From Oxydemutator sp963693105 (GTDB lineage Bacteria > Pseudomonadota > Gammaproteobacteria > Poriferisulfidales > Oxydemutatoraceae): DNA of 64,000 bases. Shown here one piece after another: positions 52,840 through 61,859 of the stretch. Below the pieces are notes generated by a model. That model was given only the letters and a program-made list of their open reading frames with translations, did no database searches and was not told the origin of the DNA. Location: NCBI GenBank assembly GCA_963693105.1, contig OY843752.1, positions 1,769,961-1,833,960 of the forward strand, written 5' to 3'. Within the stretch, counting starts at the first letter, position 1. Each line of letters opens with the position of its first letter. The position numbers and the translations under genes are program-made.

Positions 52840-53205
52840 TCAAAAGACATCCGGCAAACGATGCTCGCCCGAAGCCGTCCGCACATAAACACCGGCGGCG
52901 GTGATTCGCGCCACCTCGGCGCCCTCGCGGCCAACGAAATCACCGGCGCGGACCACGCGAAAATCACCCGCGGGCGTACGCAGCGCAGCCAACGCCGTGT
53001 CTTGCGCCGTGTTTTTCGGGTCGCCCCGCGAGCCGTTTTCCATCATCAAAATACCATGCACCGTGTAATCGTCCACGGCGTAACCGCGCACCGATCCCGC
53101 CGCTTCATCGGCTGTGGCAAAAGGGTCGCGCGCCGGCTGCGCCGACGAAGCCAGACAGGCGCAAGCCAGCAGCGCGACAACAACGGAGCGCGCCGTGTTC
53201 GTCAT
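52840..53205 (-). CDS. PilP/MshK-like pilus assembly protein
   Basis: 121-aa exported protein: hydrophobic start (VVVALLACACLASSA), then RDPFATA and a small beta domain typical of PilP/GspC homology regions (YTVHGILMMENGS, LRTPAGDFRVVRAGDFVG, ARITAAGVYV). Likely bridges the inner-membrane PilNO complex and the secretin. Four-base overlap with pilO upstream. Shorter than classical PilP (about 175 aa). Confidence 0.7.
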   Translation of the reverse strand: MTNTARSVVVALLACACLASSAQPARDPFATADEAAGSVRGYAVDDYTVHGILMMENGSRGDPKNTAQDTALAALRTPAGDFRVVRAGDFVGREGAEVARITAAGVYVRTASGEHRLPDVF

Positions 53206-53828
53206 TCTTCCGCTCCGTTGAACCGGTAGAACGACAGTTTCACATCGGCGGACAACCCGGCGTTGCCGCCGCCGTTGTCCTTGTCCCCGGCGTCGCGCAC
53301 CAGACGTTCGCCGGCGACATGCACGATGACCGGTTGATAAGAAGCCAGCGCGCGTTTGAACGCGAGGTAATCGAAATAGCCGCCTTTCAGTTTCCAGACC
53401 GTTTGCGCGTGCAGGAAAAGCGGCTTCTCCGACCCCGCCGGCCGTGGCGCGGCGCGCCACGCCCCGGCGCCGTCCATGCCGACCACGCTCAGGCCGTAGC
53501 GCCGCGCGAGGCGGCTTAAGTCGCGATGCACCCGGCGAAGCGGCACTTCGCCGCGCAACCCGCGCAACACCGACAGGCCCGAACGCCGCAACGCGGCGGC
53601 GGACCCGGCCGTCTCCTGCGCGCGCCGTCGCGCCGCGGCGATGCGCCCGGTCAATTCCGGAATCCCGGCGACATGCGCGCGCGCCTGCTCGTTGGCGAGC
53701 GCCGCCGGATACACAAAGCCGAAGAAATAAACCGACAGGAAAACCAGGCAAGCCGCCGCCGACAGCAACGGCGGCCTCAAACAACCGCGCGCGCCGGGCG
53801 GTATCGAAACAGAAAAAAACCGCTTCAT
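53202..53828 (-). CDS. PilO/MshJ-like pilus assembly protein
   Basis: 208 aa: one transmembrane helix (about residues 18-42), a coiled-coil stretch, and a ferredoxin-like C-terminal domain typical of PilO. KGGYFDYLAFKRALASY matches the PilO signature region. Chosen start ATG 53828; the longer frame begins 10 codons upstream. Forms an inner-membrane heterodimer with the PilN half of the fused gene upstream, which it overlaps by four bases. Confidence 0.75.
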   Translation of the reverse strand: MKRFFSVSIPPGARGCLRPPLLSAAACLVFLSVYFFGFVYPAALANEQARAHVAGIPELTGRIAAARRRAQETAGSAAALRRSGLSVLRGLRGEVPLRRVHRDLSRLARRYGLSVVGMDGAGAWRAAPRPAGSEKPLFLHAQTVWKLKGGYFDYLAFKRALASYQPVIVHVAGERLVRDAGDKDNGGGNAGLSADVKLSFYRFNGAEE

Positions 53829-55327
53829 GCCGCCTCCGCGCCGGCGCGCAAGCGACATTCCAGTTCAAACCTTTGCTCAAACCGTCCCGCCGCATCCGTG
53901 CCGCCGGGGGAAACGCCGCCGAGGATGACCCGGCTGACACTCCGCGCTTTCTCGAGCGCTTCGGCGAAGACGGCGATTCGTTCGTACGACGGCGCGAAAC
54001 CCGTCAACCGGCACACGTCCGGCGAGATGCAATCCAGTTGCTCCAGGCGCAGGCCGGCGGAAACCGCGCCGCCCACGGTTTCGAGCAGCACCGGTATGTC
54101 TTTCTGGCGTCCGAACAATTCGTCCGCGGCGTCCACGACCCGGCGCCAGTGCGCGAGGCGGCGCTCGGCATCCTTGAGCACATCGGCATGGCGCTGATGT
54201 TCTGCGGCGAGAGACGCATGGCGTTCGGTGTGCGCCGTGAGCGCCTCGTTTTGCGAGCGAAGTTCCGTCTGCCACACCGCAAGCGCCAGCGCCAACATCG
54301 CGGAAACCGCGCAATGGACGACGGCGGTGCGGTAATCCGGCGCCTCGCGCACGATAAAACCAGCCGGCGGAACACGCCGTGGCGCGCGCCGGAAACGCCG
54401 ACGCGGCGGCGCCAGCCGCCACTGCGCGAGTGCAAACGCGCGGCTCATGTCGTGCTCCAGCGCCGCGCCGTCCGTGGCGACGGGTGCGAAGCGCGCTTCC
54501 GGCAGCAATTTTTGCAGCAATGCGAGACGCATGTTCAATGCTTTTGTGTCGAGCGGAAAAGAGACCTCGATGGCGCTTTCAACAGCGTCTTCCGCGACGC
54601 CGGACATCCACTCTTCACGTTCGCGCAATGGCGCGACGAAGCGCGCAAGCGCCTGTTCAAGCGTCGGCTCGTCCGTGTCTTCGTCCAGGATGCAGCCGCG
54701 GTCGGGTGCGGTGATTTCGACGGCGGCGACATCAAACTCATGGCTTGCGAAACGAGCGGTGTAGGCATCGCACTCGTCCAGCACGAGAAAGCGGCGCGGC
54801 GACGCGGCGGCGCGCGCGGCGTAGTAATAATCGAGGCAGGCAAGCCCCGCGACACGCAGTTCCAAACCGGCGGCGGCGAACAACTCGCGGCAGAAGGCGA
54901 CATCTTCTTTGGGCGCCGCCGTCAGCAGCAACGAAACGCGGCGCTCATCGGTGCGCTGCGCGAGAACCTGCCAACTGAGATCATGCGTGCCCGAAGTCAC
55001 GCCGAAATGCCGGCGCCACAGTTGAGGGCTTGCGACAATGCGTCGTATCTCGCGCATTTTCATCGGCGGCAGCGTCACGACTTCCACTCTGCCGCGGCTG
55101 TACGGCAATGTCGCCACGCAGCCGCCGCGCCGCAGACCGGCGCTCGCGGACAACCCGGCCAGCGCCGAGGCGCACTCGCCGGGGTGCGCGCGCATCTCGT
55201 CCCAGCCGGCGTAACCCAGCGCCGCGCGCGCCGCCGCCGTCACGCGCCGGCTGCGCCGATCCAGCCGCACGACGCGAAGCGCCGCCGGCGACAAGGCGAC
55301 TCCGATACTGTCTTCCGTTTGCGCCAT
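53825..55327 (-). CDS. fused PilM-PilN pilus assembly protein
   Basis: 500 aa. Residues 1-300 are PilM-like, an actin-fold cytoplasmic protein (SIGVALSPAALRVVRLDR, LPPMKMREIRRIVASPQLW, RFLVLDECDAYTARF). A single transmembrane helix at about 332-352 begins a PilN-like part: coiled coil (SQNEALTAHTERHASLAAEHQR) then a ferredoxin-like domain. In most species PilM binds a short cytoplasmic PilN N-terminus; here they are one chain. MshI-type proteins have a similar plan. GGAGGT precedes ATG 55327 by eight bases. First gene of the pilus operon. Confidence 0.75.
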   Translation of the reverse strand: MAQTEDSIGVALSPAALRVVRLDRRSRRVTAAARAALGYAGWDEMRAHPGECASALAGLSASAGLRRGGCVATLPYSRGRVEVVTLPPMKMREIRRIVASPQLWRRHFGVTSGTHDLSWQVLAQRTDERRVSLLLTAAPKEDVAFCRELFAAAGLELRVAGLACLDYYYAARAAASPRRFLVLDECDAYTARFASHEFDVAAVEITAPDRGCILDEDTDEPTLEQALARFVAPLREREEWMSGVAEDAVESAIEVSFPLDTKALNMRLALLQKLLPEARFAPVATDGAALEHDMSRAFALAQWRLAPPRRRFRRAPRRVPPAGFIVREAPDYRTAVVHCAVSAMLALALAVWQTELRSQNEALTAHTERHASLAAEHQRHADVLKDAERRLAHWRRVVDAADELFGRQKDIPVLLETVGGAVSAGLRLEQLDCISPDVCRLTGFAPSYERIAVFAEALEKARSVSRVILGGVSPGGTDAAGRFEQRFELECRLRAGAEAA

Positions 55328-55445
55328 CACATGAAACCTCCGGCACAAACTTTCGCGCAAGGCAAGGGGCGCGGGCGCCCCGGGCCGATAAACGGTCTCA
55401 AACAGCCGACGAATGACGAGCACCGCACGCGGGCGCGGCTGCGGC

Positions 55446-55451
55446 TATAAT
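55446..55451 (+). promoter_or_regulatory. -10 box of tRNA-Leu(CAA)
   Basis: A perfect TATAAT ending 11 bases before the tRNA 5' end. No good -35 is seen at the usual distance. Confidence 0.45.
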
Positions 55452-55461
55452 AGCGGGCCGT

Positions 55462-55548
55462 GCCGAGGTGGCGGAATCGGAAGACGCGCCGGACTCAAAA
55501 TCCGGTGGGGTAACACCCGTGTGGGTTCAAGTCCCACCCTCGGTACCA
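55462..55548 (+). tRNA. tRNA-Leu (anticodon CAA)
   Basis: 87 nt with CCA. Acceptor GCCGAGG pairs with CCTCGGT (first pair G-T); anticodon loop CTCAAAA; long variable arm; T-arm GTGGGTTCAAGTCCCAC. It borders the AT-richer accessory patch 55.6-57.2 kb, a usual integration position, though no att repeat was found. Confidence 0.93.
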
Positions 55549-55588
55549 GGTTTTCGGGATTTACGTGCTGGAAGCGCGGGTTGTTCGC

Positions 55589-56287
55589 TCAGAGTGGCCT
55601 GCGAGATTTTTGGAGTCCGGCCGTGCCGCTGTGCGTTGCGGCTGATTTCCCGGGCTTTGTCGTATCACGCACCGGAGGCTGATCTGACGACTGATTGAGT
55701 ACCGTTCGGAAAGTCAATGACAAACGGCGTTTGCGCTGGCGATTCTCCTCTTTCATACGTTTGTCTATGCCGTGCTTCCAGCAATCACGCGCTTCGCCAG
55801 TTAGTATCAGTGCCGACCCGCGTACCAGCATAATCCGCTTGTCTTCATGCGACGTTCCCTTGACCGGACGGAATTTCATCTCCCAATCATCACCCAGCGA
55901 AACAGTCGCCACCGTAGGACCGAAACAATCTCTATCCACGTGCAACGCGATTCCCTGTCCCGGCTGATACTCATTGACGATAGCCTGATCCGGAACCCGG
56001 TCGAATAACTTCGCCCCATCGGACGGCTTGAGCTCGGCTAACTGTCCGGCAATCTTTGTAACCCAATCCGGCAACGCCCCTAAATCCATGTCGGATGTAA
56101 TCGTCCGGGTGCGATAGTCGTAGCGCCATCCGTAATGCTGTACACGGCGCTCCAAGTCTTCGCGCCAACATTCACTACTAGCATCAATGTTCTCCACCGC
56201 CTTGCGTTGAGCGGCACTATCCAAAAATTCAGGGAAATAATACAAACCGGGAATGTCAGACACCTCATGCAAGCGCCGCTCTTGCAT
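55589..56287 (-). CDS. AlkB-like 2-oxoglutarate/Fe(II) dioxygenase
   Basis: 232 aa. The iron triad appears as HXD in IALHVDRD (about residues 115-118) and the distal His in KHGIDKR, with the 2-oxoglutarate Arg in RRLSLTFRT. VNEYQPGQG is typical of AlkB homologues. Would oxidatively demethylate alkylated bases, or modify nucleic acid. ATG 56287 fits AlkB starts; a GTG at 56350 would add 21 residues. The C-terminal 40 residues (after FRTVLNQ) are unrelated and low in structure. Composition is more AT-rich than flanking core genes. Confidence 0.8.
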   Translation of the reverse strand: MQERRLHEVSDIPGLYYFPEFLDSAAQRKAVENIDASSECWREDLERRVQHYGWRYDYRTRTITSDMDLGALPDWVTKIAGQLAELKPSDGAKLFDRVPDQAIVNEYQPGQGIALHVDRDCFGPTVATVSLGDDWEMKFRPVKGTSHEDKRIMLVRGSALILTGEARDCWKHGIDKRMKEENRQRKRRLSLTFRTVLNQSSDQPPVRDTTKPGKSAATHSGTAGLQKSRRPL

Positions 56288-56408
56288 TCCATAATTCAAG
56301 TGTTCCGGCTGGGCCGGGCCTAGAAGTCCTCTTTGATTGTCAGCTATCACCCCATTTTGTCCCTAACTTTAGATGGGCATATCCCTCGCTATCTTTAACT
56401 TTAGATTC

Positions 56409-57242
56409 TTAATTGCGGTTAAGGCCCTGCTCACCGCGTGTCAGGAGGACCTCCTTCCAGAAAGCCTCTCGGCCCAGAACGACATCGTCCGGGGTTCCGG
56501 TTCTGAGTTCTTCCAGAAGAGCAAACCGGTAATGTTTTCGGCAGTAATCCAATGTCTTGCTTTTGACAATGCTGCGAAGTTCACGGTTGCCGCCATGCCC
56601 GTTTTCAATATAAGTGCACCAGCGTGACCAGATGCCATTGTCGCCATACGCGGAGCCGACATAGCACCGCGAAGTTTTTGTATCGGTTATGAGATAGATC
56701 CCCTTGGTGCTTTTCAGCGCGACTCTCCAATCAGGCCGGTCTTTTTTAATCACAGTCTCAAGTTCCTCAAATGACAGATTGATTTCCTCATAACCAGGAA
56801 AGATTTTTCCTGAGTACGGCTCTTTCAGGATTTCCGTTACCTCAAAGTCATAAAAGTAATTTTCCATGTTGAGCCGCGTGCCTCGCCCCCGGTGAGGAGA
56901 ATAGATTTTCAGACGCCCCGCGAACTGCCGGGCAATATCGGTCAATTCAACAGAATAGCGATTATGATGGCGCTCCAACACGCGAAAAACGCCTCCGAAC
57001 AGCCAGATGTCCTGTTCGTGGTAAAACCGGGCGAGAGAAAAGATATACGGTCGATTAAAGTCATTTTTCTTTGGTCGGGATTCCTGCCAGCCCTTCCATT
57101 CTTCCTGACTGCGCGCCCATACCTCCAATGGTTCCAATTGCTCACAACGGCGGGCAAAATGCACCTTATAGTCTTTCGGATTATCCAAAGGCCATATTTT
57201 GTGCAAATAAATAGACCTGTCTTCCACTTTCTTTCCAGACAT
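56409..57242 (-). CDS. GIY-YIG nuclease family protein
   Basis: 277 aa. The C-terminal third is a GIY-YIG domain: KGIYLITDTKTSRCYVGSAYG, then GIWSRWCTY with the catalytic Arg region and EAFWKEVLLTR with the metal-binding Glu. The N-terminal 180 residues are unassigned (EVWARSQEEWKGWQ, SLARFYHEQDIWLFGGVFRVLE) and may bind DNA. GGGAGG precedes ATG 57242. Probably an accessory nuclease linked with phage defence or mobile DNA; AT-rich like its AlkB-like neighbour. A short direct repeat (TAACTTTAGAT) lies in the gap between them. Confidence 0.78.
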   Translation of the reverse strand: MSGKKVEDRSIYLHKIWPLDNPKDYKVHFARRCEQLEPLEVWARSQEEWKGWQESRPKKNDFNRPYIFSLARFYHEQDIWLFGGVFRVLERHHNRYSVELTDIARQFAGRLKIYSPHRGRGTRLNMENYFYDFEVTEILKEPYSGKIFPGYEEINLSFEELETVIKKDRPDWRVALKSTKGIYLITDTKTSRCYVGSAYGDNGIWSRWCTYIENGHGGNRELRSIVKSKTLDYCRKHYRFALLEELRTGTPDDVVLGREAFWKEVLLTRGEQGLNRN

Positions 57243-57262
57243 TATCAATCCTCCCTTAAAAG

Positions 57263-57796
57263 TTAGCGAACGGGCAACACCCCGATAAACGGCAGCTCCC
57301 GGTAGCGTCCGTTGTAGTCCATGCCGTAGCCGACGACGAAGCGGTCGGGGATGGTGAAGCCGGTGTAGTCGGCGCGCGCCTCCACCCGGCGGCGTGCGGG
57401 TTTGTCGAGCAATGTGCATACACGCAGCGACGCGGCTTGCGGGGCGAGGTAATCGCACAGCCAGCGCAGCGACAGGCCGGTGTCCATGATGTCCTCGACC
57501 AGCACGATGTGGCGTCCGCGACAGTCGGCGCGCGGCGCGCTTTCGAGCGTAATCTGGCCGCCGCTTTCGCCCCCCTCGTAACTGGAGAGGCGGATGAAGT
57601 CGCATTGCACCGCCGTTTCCATCCGCCGGACCAGGTCCGCCATGAACACCCACGCGCCGGTCAGCACGCCGATGAACAGCGGCGCCTCGACCTCCTGCAA
57701 ATCACGCGACAGGGTCTTCGCCAATTCGGCGATGCGCGCCTCGATTTGCGCGGCGGTGAACAAGCACTCTATGGAATCGCCGGAATCGTTCGCCAT
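57263..57796 (-). CDS. hpt: hypoxanthine-guanine phosphoribosyltransferase
   Basis: Purine salvage enzyme. PRPP-binding motif IVLVEDIMDTGLSLRWL near residues 98-114, GVLTGAWVFMADLVRR near 45, and YTGFTIPDRFVVGYGMDYNGRYRELPFIG (split) at the C-terminus, diagnostic for HPRT. 177 aa. Next to a nucleoside phosphorylase that would supply its free base. Confidence 0.93.
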   Translation of the reverse strand: MANDSGDSIECLFTAAQIEARIAELAKTLSRDLQEVEAPLFIGVLTGAWVFMADLVRRMETAVQCDFIRLSSYEGGESGGQITLESAPRADCRGRHIVLVEDIMDTGLSLRWLCDYLAPQAASLRVCTLLDKPARRRVEARADYTGFTIPDRFVVGYGMDYNGRYRELPFIGVLPVR

Positions 57797-57801
57797 GCGC
57801 G

Positions 57802-58620
57802 TCACCCGGCCGTCAGCACATCCAGAATAATTTGCGTGACAACGCGGTCTCTGGTGCCGCGCCGGTGCTCTCTTTCGTGCGCGCCGGTGTTGGAGACAAA
57901 CGACTTCTTCAGCGGCCATACATCCGACACCTGAAACAGCGCGCAAGCCTCGATGCCGACCAGTTCGGCGGCGCCGAGCACCGCGGCGCCCTCCATCTCC
58001 ACGCCGACACAGCCGTGTTCGCCGATGATCCAGTCGAGGTGCGGAAACTGCATCACAAAACTGTCCACGCTCGCAACGGCGCCGCGATGCAGCGCCGGCC
58101 CGGATTCCGTGCAATGCGTCTGCGCCACCGACGCGGTGCGTTGCAGCAGGCCCGTGGCGGGAGTCGCGGCGGTAAAGAAACAGTCCGGCGGGGCGGTTTG
58201 CGCGCTGAGGTAGCGCGAGAAACCGTCGCCGCGCAGTATGGTATCGGGCAGCAGCAAATCGCCGATGCGCATCGCCGGGTCAAAGCCGCCGACGGAGCCG
58301 GTCAGCACGAGACTTTCGCACGGCGTGCAGCCGAGTATCACGACGGCGTCGCCGATGCGCGGCGCGCCCATGCCGGAACAGAACAGCGTAATGGCCTCAC
58401 CCCGGTATTGCATTTCCCACAGGACGCCGTCCACCAGCGTTTCAATCCGCTCCACGCAATCCCTGAAAATCTCGGCGCCCCAGATCGGCGAGGCGATGAC
58501 CTTGCGCCGGATGCGGTCGGGTTCGCAATGCAGAAACGTCCGCACAAGATCGCCGGGGACGATGCCGTAATCGGCCAGCCGCAACGAGCCGGGCAGCTCT
58601 TTCGCCGGATGCCCCGCCAT
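57802..58620 (-). CDS. purine/uridine nucleoside phosphorylase family protein
   Basis: PNP_UDP_1 family, 272 aa. GMGAPRIGDAVVIL (phosphate site), TGSVGGFDP, and VGVEMEGAAVLGAAE with the substrate-binding Met-Glu. Would cleave a nucleoside to base and ribose 1-phosphate; pairing with hpt suggests a purine substrate, but the sequence alone does not separate purine from uridine types. Starts one base beyond the der stop; hpt follows. Confidence 0.82.
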   Translation of the reverse strand: MAGHPAKELPGSLRLADYGIVPGDLVRTFLHCEPDRIRRKVIASPIWGAEIFRDCVERIETLVDGVLWEMQYRGEAITLFCSGMGAPRIGDAVVILGCTPCESLVLTGSVGGFDPAMRIGDLLLPDTILRGDGFSRYLSAQTAPPDCFFTAATPATGLLQRTASVAQTHCTESGPALHRGAVASVDSFVMQFPHLDWIIGEHGCVGVEMEGAAVLGAAELVGIEACALFQVSDVWPLKKSFVSNTGAHEREHRRGTRDRVVTQIILDVLTAG

Positions 58621-58621
58621 G

Positions 58622-59938
58622 TCACAGACGCCGCCCCCGCGGCGCATACGGGTTGGGGGTCGCGTGAAACTCGAGCGAAACCGGCGTGCCGGTCAGGCGC
58701 AGTTTCTTGCGCAAATACGAGGCCAGGTAGCGCTTGTAATCCTGCGACAACCGCTCCACCCGGCTGCCGTGAATGACGAAGTGCGGCGGGTGGCTGCCGC
58801 CCTGGTGCATGTAACGCAATTTGATTGCGCCGCGCCCCGCAGACGGCGGGTGGCGCAACAGCGCGGCCTGCAACAGGCGGTTGCATTCGGGAGTCGGCAC
58901 GCGCACCGCCGCCTTGTCCCAGGCCGACACGGCGGCGCGCAAAAGCCCGGAAAGCCCGCGGCGGTGCAGCGCCGAAACACGGCGCACCTCGATGTAGTCG
59001 AGAAAGCGCAGCCTGGTATCAACGCTTCGGCGGACATCGGGCTGGTCGTCGCCGACGAGGTCCCACTTGTTGAGCGCGATGACCAGCGCCCGCCCCTGCT
59101 CGATCACGCGCGCCGCAAGGTTGGCGTCCTGGTCGGTGACGCCCTCGCCGGCGTCGCAGATGAGCACGGCGACATCGGCGGAGAAGATGTTTTCGAGCGC
59201 CTTGATTACGCTGATCTTCTCGTCCTCGTCGCCGACCCGGGCGCGGCGGCGCACGCCGGCGGTGTCCACCAGCGTCAGCGCGCGGCCCGCGAAGGTGAAG
59301 GGCGTCTCGATGCTGTCACGCGTCGTGCCCGGTTCGTCGCAGGTGACCAGGCGCTCGTCGCCCAGCACGTTGTTGACCAGCGTGGACTTGCCGACGTTGG
59401 GGCGCCCCAGGAAAGTGACGCGCACACATTGCCGCCCGGCGGCGCAGGTCGCGCCCCACTGCTCAAGCAGGCCGTCGAGCAACAGCGCGATGCCGCGGTT
59501 GCTCAAGGCCGCCGTGCAGAAACCGGGCGTGACGCCGAGCGGCGAAAATTCAGCGGCGACGGCGTGGCGGTCGCGCCCGTCCGTCTTGTTGGCGACAAGC
59601 CACAGCGGCTTGCCCGACTTGCGCAGCTCGGCGGCGAGAATCTCGTCGCCGGAGTTCAGGCCGTCGGCGGCGCTGACCACCAGGCAGACGAGGTCGGCCT
59701 CGGCGATGGCGTAGCGCGTTTGCGCCTCGACCCACTCGCCGACGGCGGCGCTCTCGCCGGCGAGGCCGCCGGTGTCGATCAGCAGGAAGCCGCGCGACTC
59801 GCGGCGGACGACGCCGTAATGGCGGTCGCGCGTGAAGCCCGGCGTTTCGGAAACAATGGCGTCGCGGCTTTTCGTCAGCGCATTGAACAACGTGGATTTG
59901 CCCACGTTGGGACGACCCACCAGCGCGATTTTCCGCAT
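58622..59938 (-). CDS. der: GTPase Der (EngA)
   Basis: Ribosome-assembly GTPase with two tandem G domains. First: LVGRPNVGKSTLFN, DTGGL, NKTDG (about residues 5-120). Second: FLGRPNVGKSTLVN, DTAGVRRR, NKWDL. C-terminal KH-like domain ends in a basic tail. 438 aa from ATG 59938; the frame is open further upstream but without similarity. Follows bamB by seven bases, as in other gammaproteobacteria. Confidence 0.96.
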   Translation of the reverse strand: MRKIALVGRPNVGKSTLFNALTKSRDAIVSETPGFTRDRHYGVVRRESRGFLLIDTGGLAGESAAVGEWVEAQTRYAIAEADLVCLVVSAADGLNSGDEILAAELRKSGKPLWLVANKTDGRDRHAVAAEFSPLGVTPGFCTAALSNRGIALLLDGLLEQWGATCAAGRQCVRVTFLGRPNVGKSTLVNNVLGDERLVTCDEPGTTRDSIETPFTFAGRALTLVDTAGVRRRARVGDEDEKISVIKALENIFSADVAVLICDAGEGVTDQDANLAARVIEQGRALVIALNKWDLVGDDQPDVRRSVDTRLRFLDYIEVRRVSALHRRGLSGLLRAAVSAWDKAAVRVPTPECNRLLQAALLRHPPSAGRGAIKLRYMHQGGSHPPHFVIHGSRVERLSQDYKRYLASYLRKKLRLTGTPVSLEFHATPNPYAPRGRRL

Positions 59939-59945
59939 CGGCGGT

Positions 59946-61136
59946 TCAACGGCTTGCTTTGCGCACGCCGGCGACGGTGACGACGGACAGGTCGCCGCCG
60001 CGGTCGAGGACCGCGACATTGCGCCGCCCCGCGGCCCGCGGCGCCACCAGCGACGACGACGCAATATCGGTGCGCTCCAGCAACTCGCCGCTCTTGCGCG
60101 AAAGCCAGTACAAATCACCGCGCTCACTGCCGACGACGACGAGGCCGCCGATTCGCAACGGCGCGCTCAGCCCGCTTTTCAGCAGTTCGCTGTTGGTCCA
60201 CAACTCGCGGCCACTGAAGCGGTCGAACGCAATCACATGGTTGTCCACGGTGACGATGTAAACGTTGTCTTTGTCCACATCAAGGCCGACGTGCGAGGAG
60301 GCGTCCACTGTCCACAGCAGTTTGCCGCGCTTGACGTCCACCGCAACCATCCGCCCCTGGTAGGCGGCGGCGTAGAAAAAGTCGCCGCGCACCACCATGC
60401 GCCCGTCCACGTCCACGATGCGGTCGAGGTCGCTGCCGCCGATGCTGACGCCGAGTTTCATTTCCTGCACGATGCGCCCGTTTTTCAGGTTCATCAGCAG
60501 CAGGCGGCCATTGTCGAGGCCGACAAACACGATGTCCTGGTAGAAAACCGGCGTGCTCATGCCCTTGAGCGTCAGCGACGGCAGCACCTCGCGGTACTTC
60601 CAGCGGCTTTTTCCGGTGCTCGCGGTCAGCGCGAAAATTCCGCCGTCCGCGGTGCGCACGACGACGACGCCGCGGTGTCTGGCCGAGATGGCGGTGACTT
60701 CCTCGCCAAGCCGGCGGCGCCAGGCCTCCTCGCCGGTCTCGGCCTCGAGCGCGATGACTTCTCCCTCCACCGTGCCAATCAGCAGCAAGTCATCGCCGCC
60801 GCCGACGCCGAAACTCGCCGTCACGTCGAGTTTCTTCTGCCAGATTTTGTCGCCGCCGGACGCGGCGAAGGCGGTGACGCGACCCTCGGCGTCGCAGGTG
60901 TAAATGCGTTCGTCCTCAACCAGCGGCAGCAGCGCGGAGTAATCGCCGCGCGAGCGCGTGCCGGCGGATTCCGACCACAACGTCTCGATGACAAGGCGCG
61001 AAGGTACGTCAGTCAGATAGCCGTCGTCGTCGCCGACGCCAACCCATCCGCCGACTTTCTGGATGGTGTTGCAGGCGCACAAAAACGGAACGAGGGCGAA
61101 AACCAGGCAGCGCGCCGACGCCGGAAAGATGTTCAC
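59946..61136 (-). CDS. bamB: outer membrane assembly lipoprotein BamB
   Basis: PQQ-like eight-bladed beta-propeller of the BAM complex. Lipoprotein signal with lipobox LCAC (Cys22), then repeated blades (GRVTAFAASGGDKIWQKKL, GEVIALEAETGEEAWRRRL, GGIFALTASTGKSRW, GRMVAVDVKRGKLLW). 396 aa. GTG start overlaps the yfgM stop. Likely envelope partner of the beta-barrel proteins seen in this window. Confidence 0.95.
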   Translation of the reverse strand: MNIFPASARCLVFALVPFLCACNTIQKVGGWVGVGDDDGYLTDVPSRLVIETLWSESAGTRSRGDYSALLPLVEDERIYTCDAEGRVTAFAASGGDKIWQKKLDVTASFGVGGGDDLLLIGTVEGEVIALEAETGEEAWRRRLGEEVTAISARHRGVVVVRTADGGIFALTASTGKSRWKYREVLPSLTLKGMSTPVFYQDIVFVGLDNGRLLLMNLKNGRIVQEMKLGVSIGGSDLDRIVDVDGRMVVRGDFFYAAAYQGRMVAVDVKRGKLLWTVDASSHVGLDVDKDNVYIVTVDNHVIAFDRFSGRELWTNSELLKSGLSAPLRIGGLVVVGSERGDLYWLSRKSGELLERTDIASSSLVAPRAAGRRNVAVLDRGGDLSVVTVAGVRKASR

Positions 61137-61852
61137 CGCACGATGTCCGGCGCGCCGGTTTCCGGCACTTGGGCTGATGGCGCCCGGACTGGCGCCGACT
61201 CGTCGTCGTCGCCCGGCGAGATTCCGAGCATCTGCAGCTTCATCTTGATGAGGCCGTAATCATCCGGCAGAAGCGACAGCGCCTCGCGGTAGGCCGCGAC
61301 GGCCGCGCGTCTTTGTTGCAGCGAATACATGACATCGCCGTTGGCGTCGGCGGCGAGAGCCTCGACGCCGCGCGGGAAATCGTGTTCCTCCATCAACCCG
61401 GCGGCGGTCTGGGCTTCCCCGGCCTCAAGCAGCACCCGCATCAGCCGCACCCGCATCAGCGATCGCAGCCCTTCCTGGTCGGTTTGTTCGATGGCCCAGC
61501 GCAGGTGCTCCGCCGCCTCCCGCAGGTTGCCGTCGGCGACTTCGAGCTTCGCCATGCTGAGCGCGCCCAGCGCCGGGTACGTAGTGCCCGCATAATCGTC
61601 GCGCAACTCGGCGAACAGGCGCTCGCTTTCATCCCGGTTTTCGTCTTCGACCTCGACAAGCAAGCCGGCATAGATGCCGGAGGCCTCGCGCGTGCTCATC
61701 TGCTGGTTGTAATCCCACACCTTCCAGCCGCCGACCGCGAACAGGCCGACCAGGGCGCTTGCGACAAAATACTTTCCGTTCTCGTACCACCACGCCTTCA
61801 GTGATTCAAGGGATTCGTCCTGGTTCGGGTTGGGTTTTTTCGGTGCCGCCAT
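61133..61852 (-). CDS. yfgM: YfgM-like TPR protein (SecYEG ancillary subunit)
   Basis: 239 aa. Cytoplasmic N-terminus, transmembrane helix at about residues 27-46 (KYFVASALVGLFAVGGWKVW), then a periplasmic TPR-2_2 domain (ASGIYAGLLVEVE, AGTTYPALGALSMAKLEV, AAEHLRWAIEQ). In E. coli YfgM contacts SecYEG and PpiD. The C-terminal 30 residues are low complexity. Seven bases after hisS; overlaps bamB. Confidence 0.9.
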   Translation of the reverse strand: MAAPKKPNPNQDESLESLKAWWYENGKYFVASALVGLFAVGGWKVWDYNQQMSTREASGIYAGLLVEVEDENRDESERLFAELRDDYAGTTYPALGALSMAKLEVADGNLREAAEHLRWAIEQTDQEGLRSLMRVRLMRVLLEAGEAQTAAGLMEEHDFPRGVEALAADANGDVMYSLQQRRAAVAAYREALSLLPDDYGLIKMKLQMLGISPGDDDESAPVRAPSAQVPETGAPDIVR

Positions 61853-61859
61853 TACCGCC

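Noticed and set aside
55589..57242. Prophage or integrative element at tRNA-Leu
   Set aside because: No integrase, no direct repeat of the tRNA end and no phage structural gene are visible; only two accessory genes.
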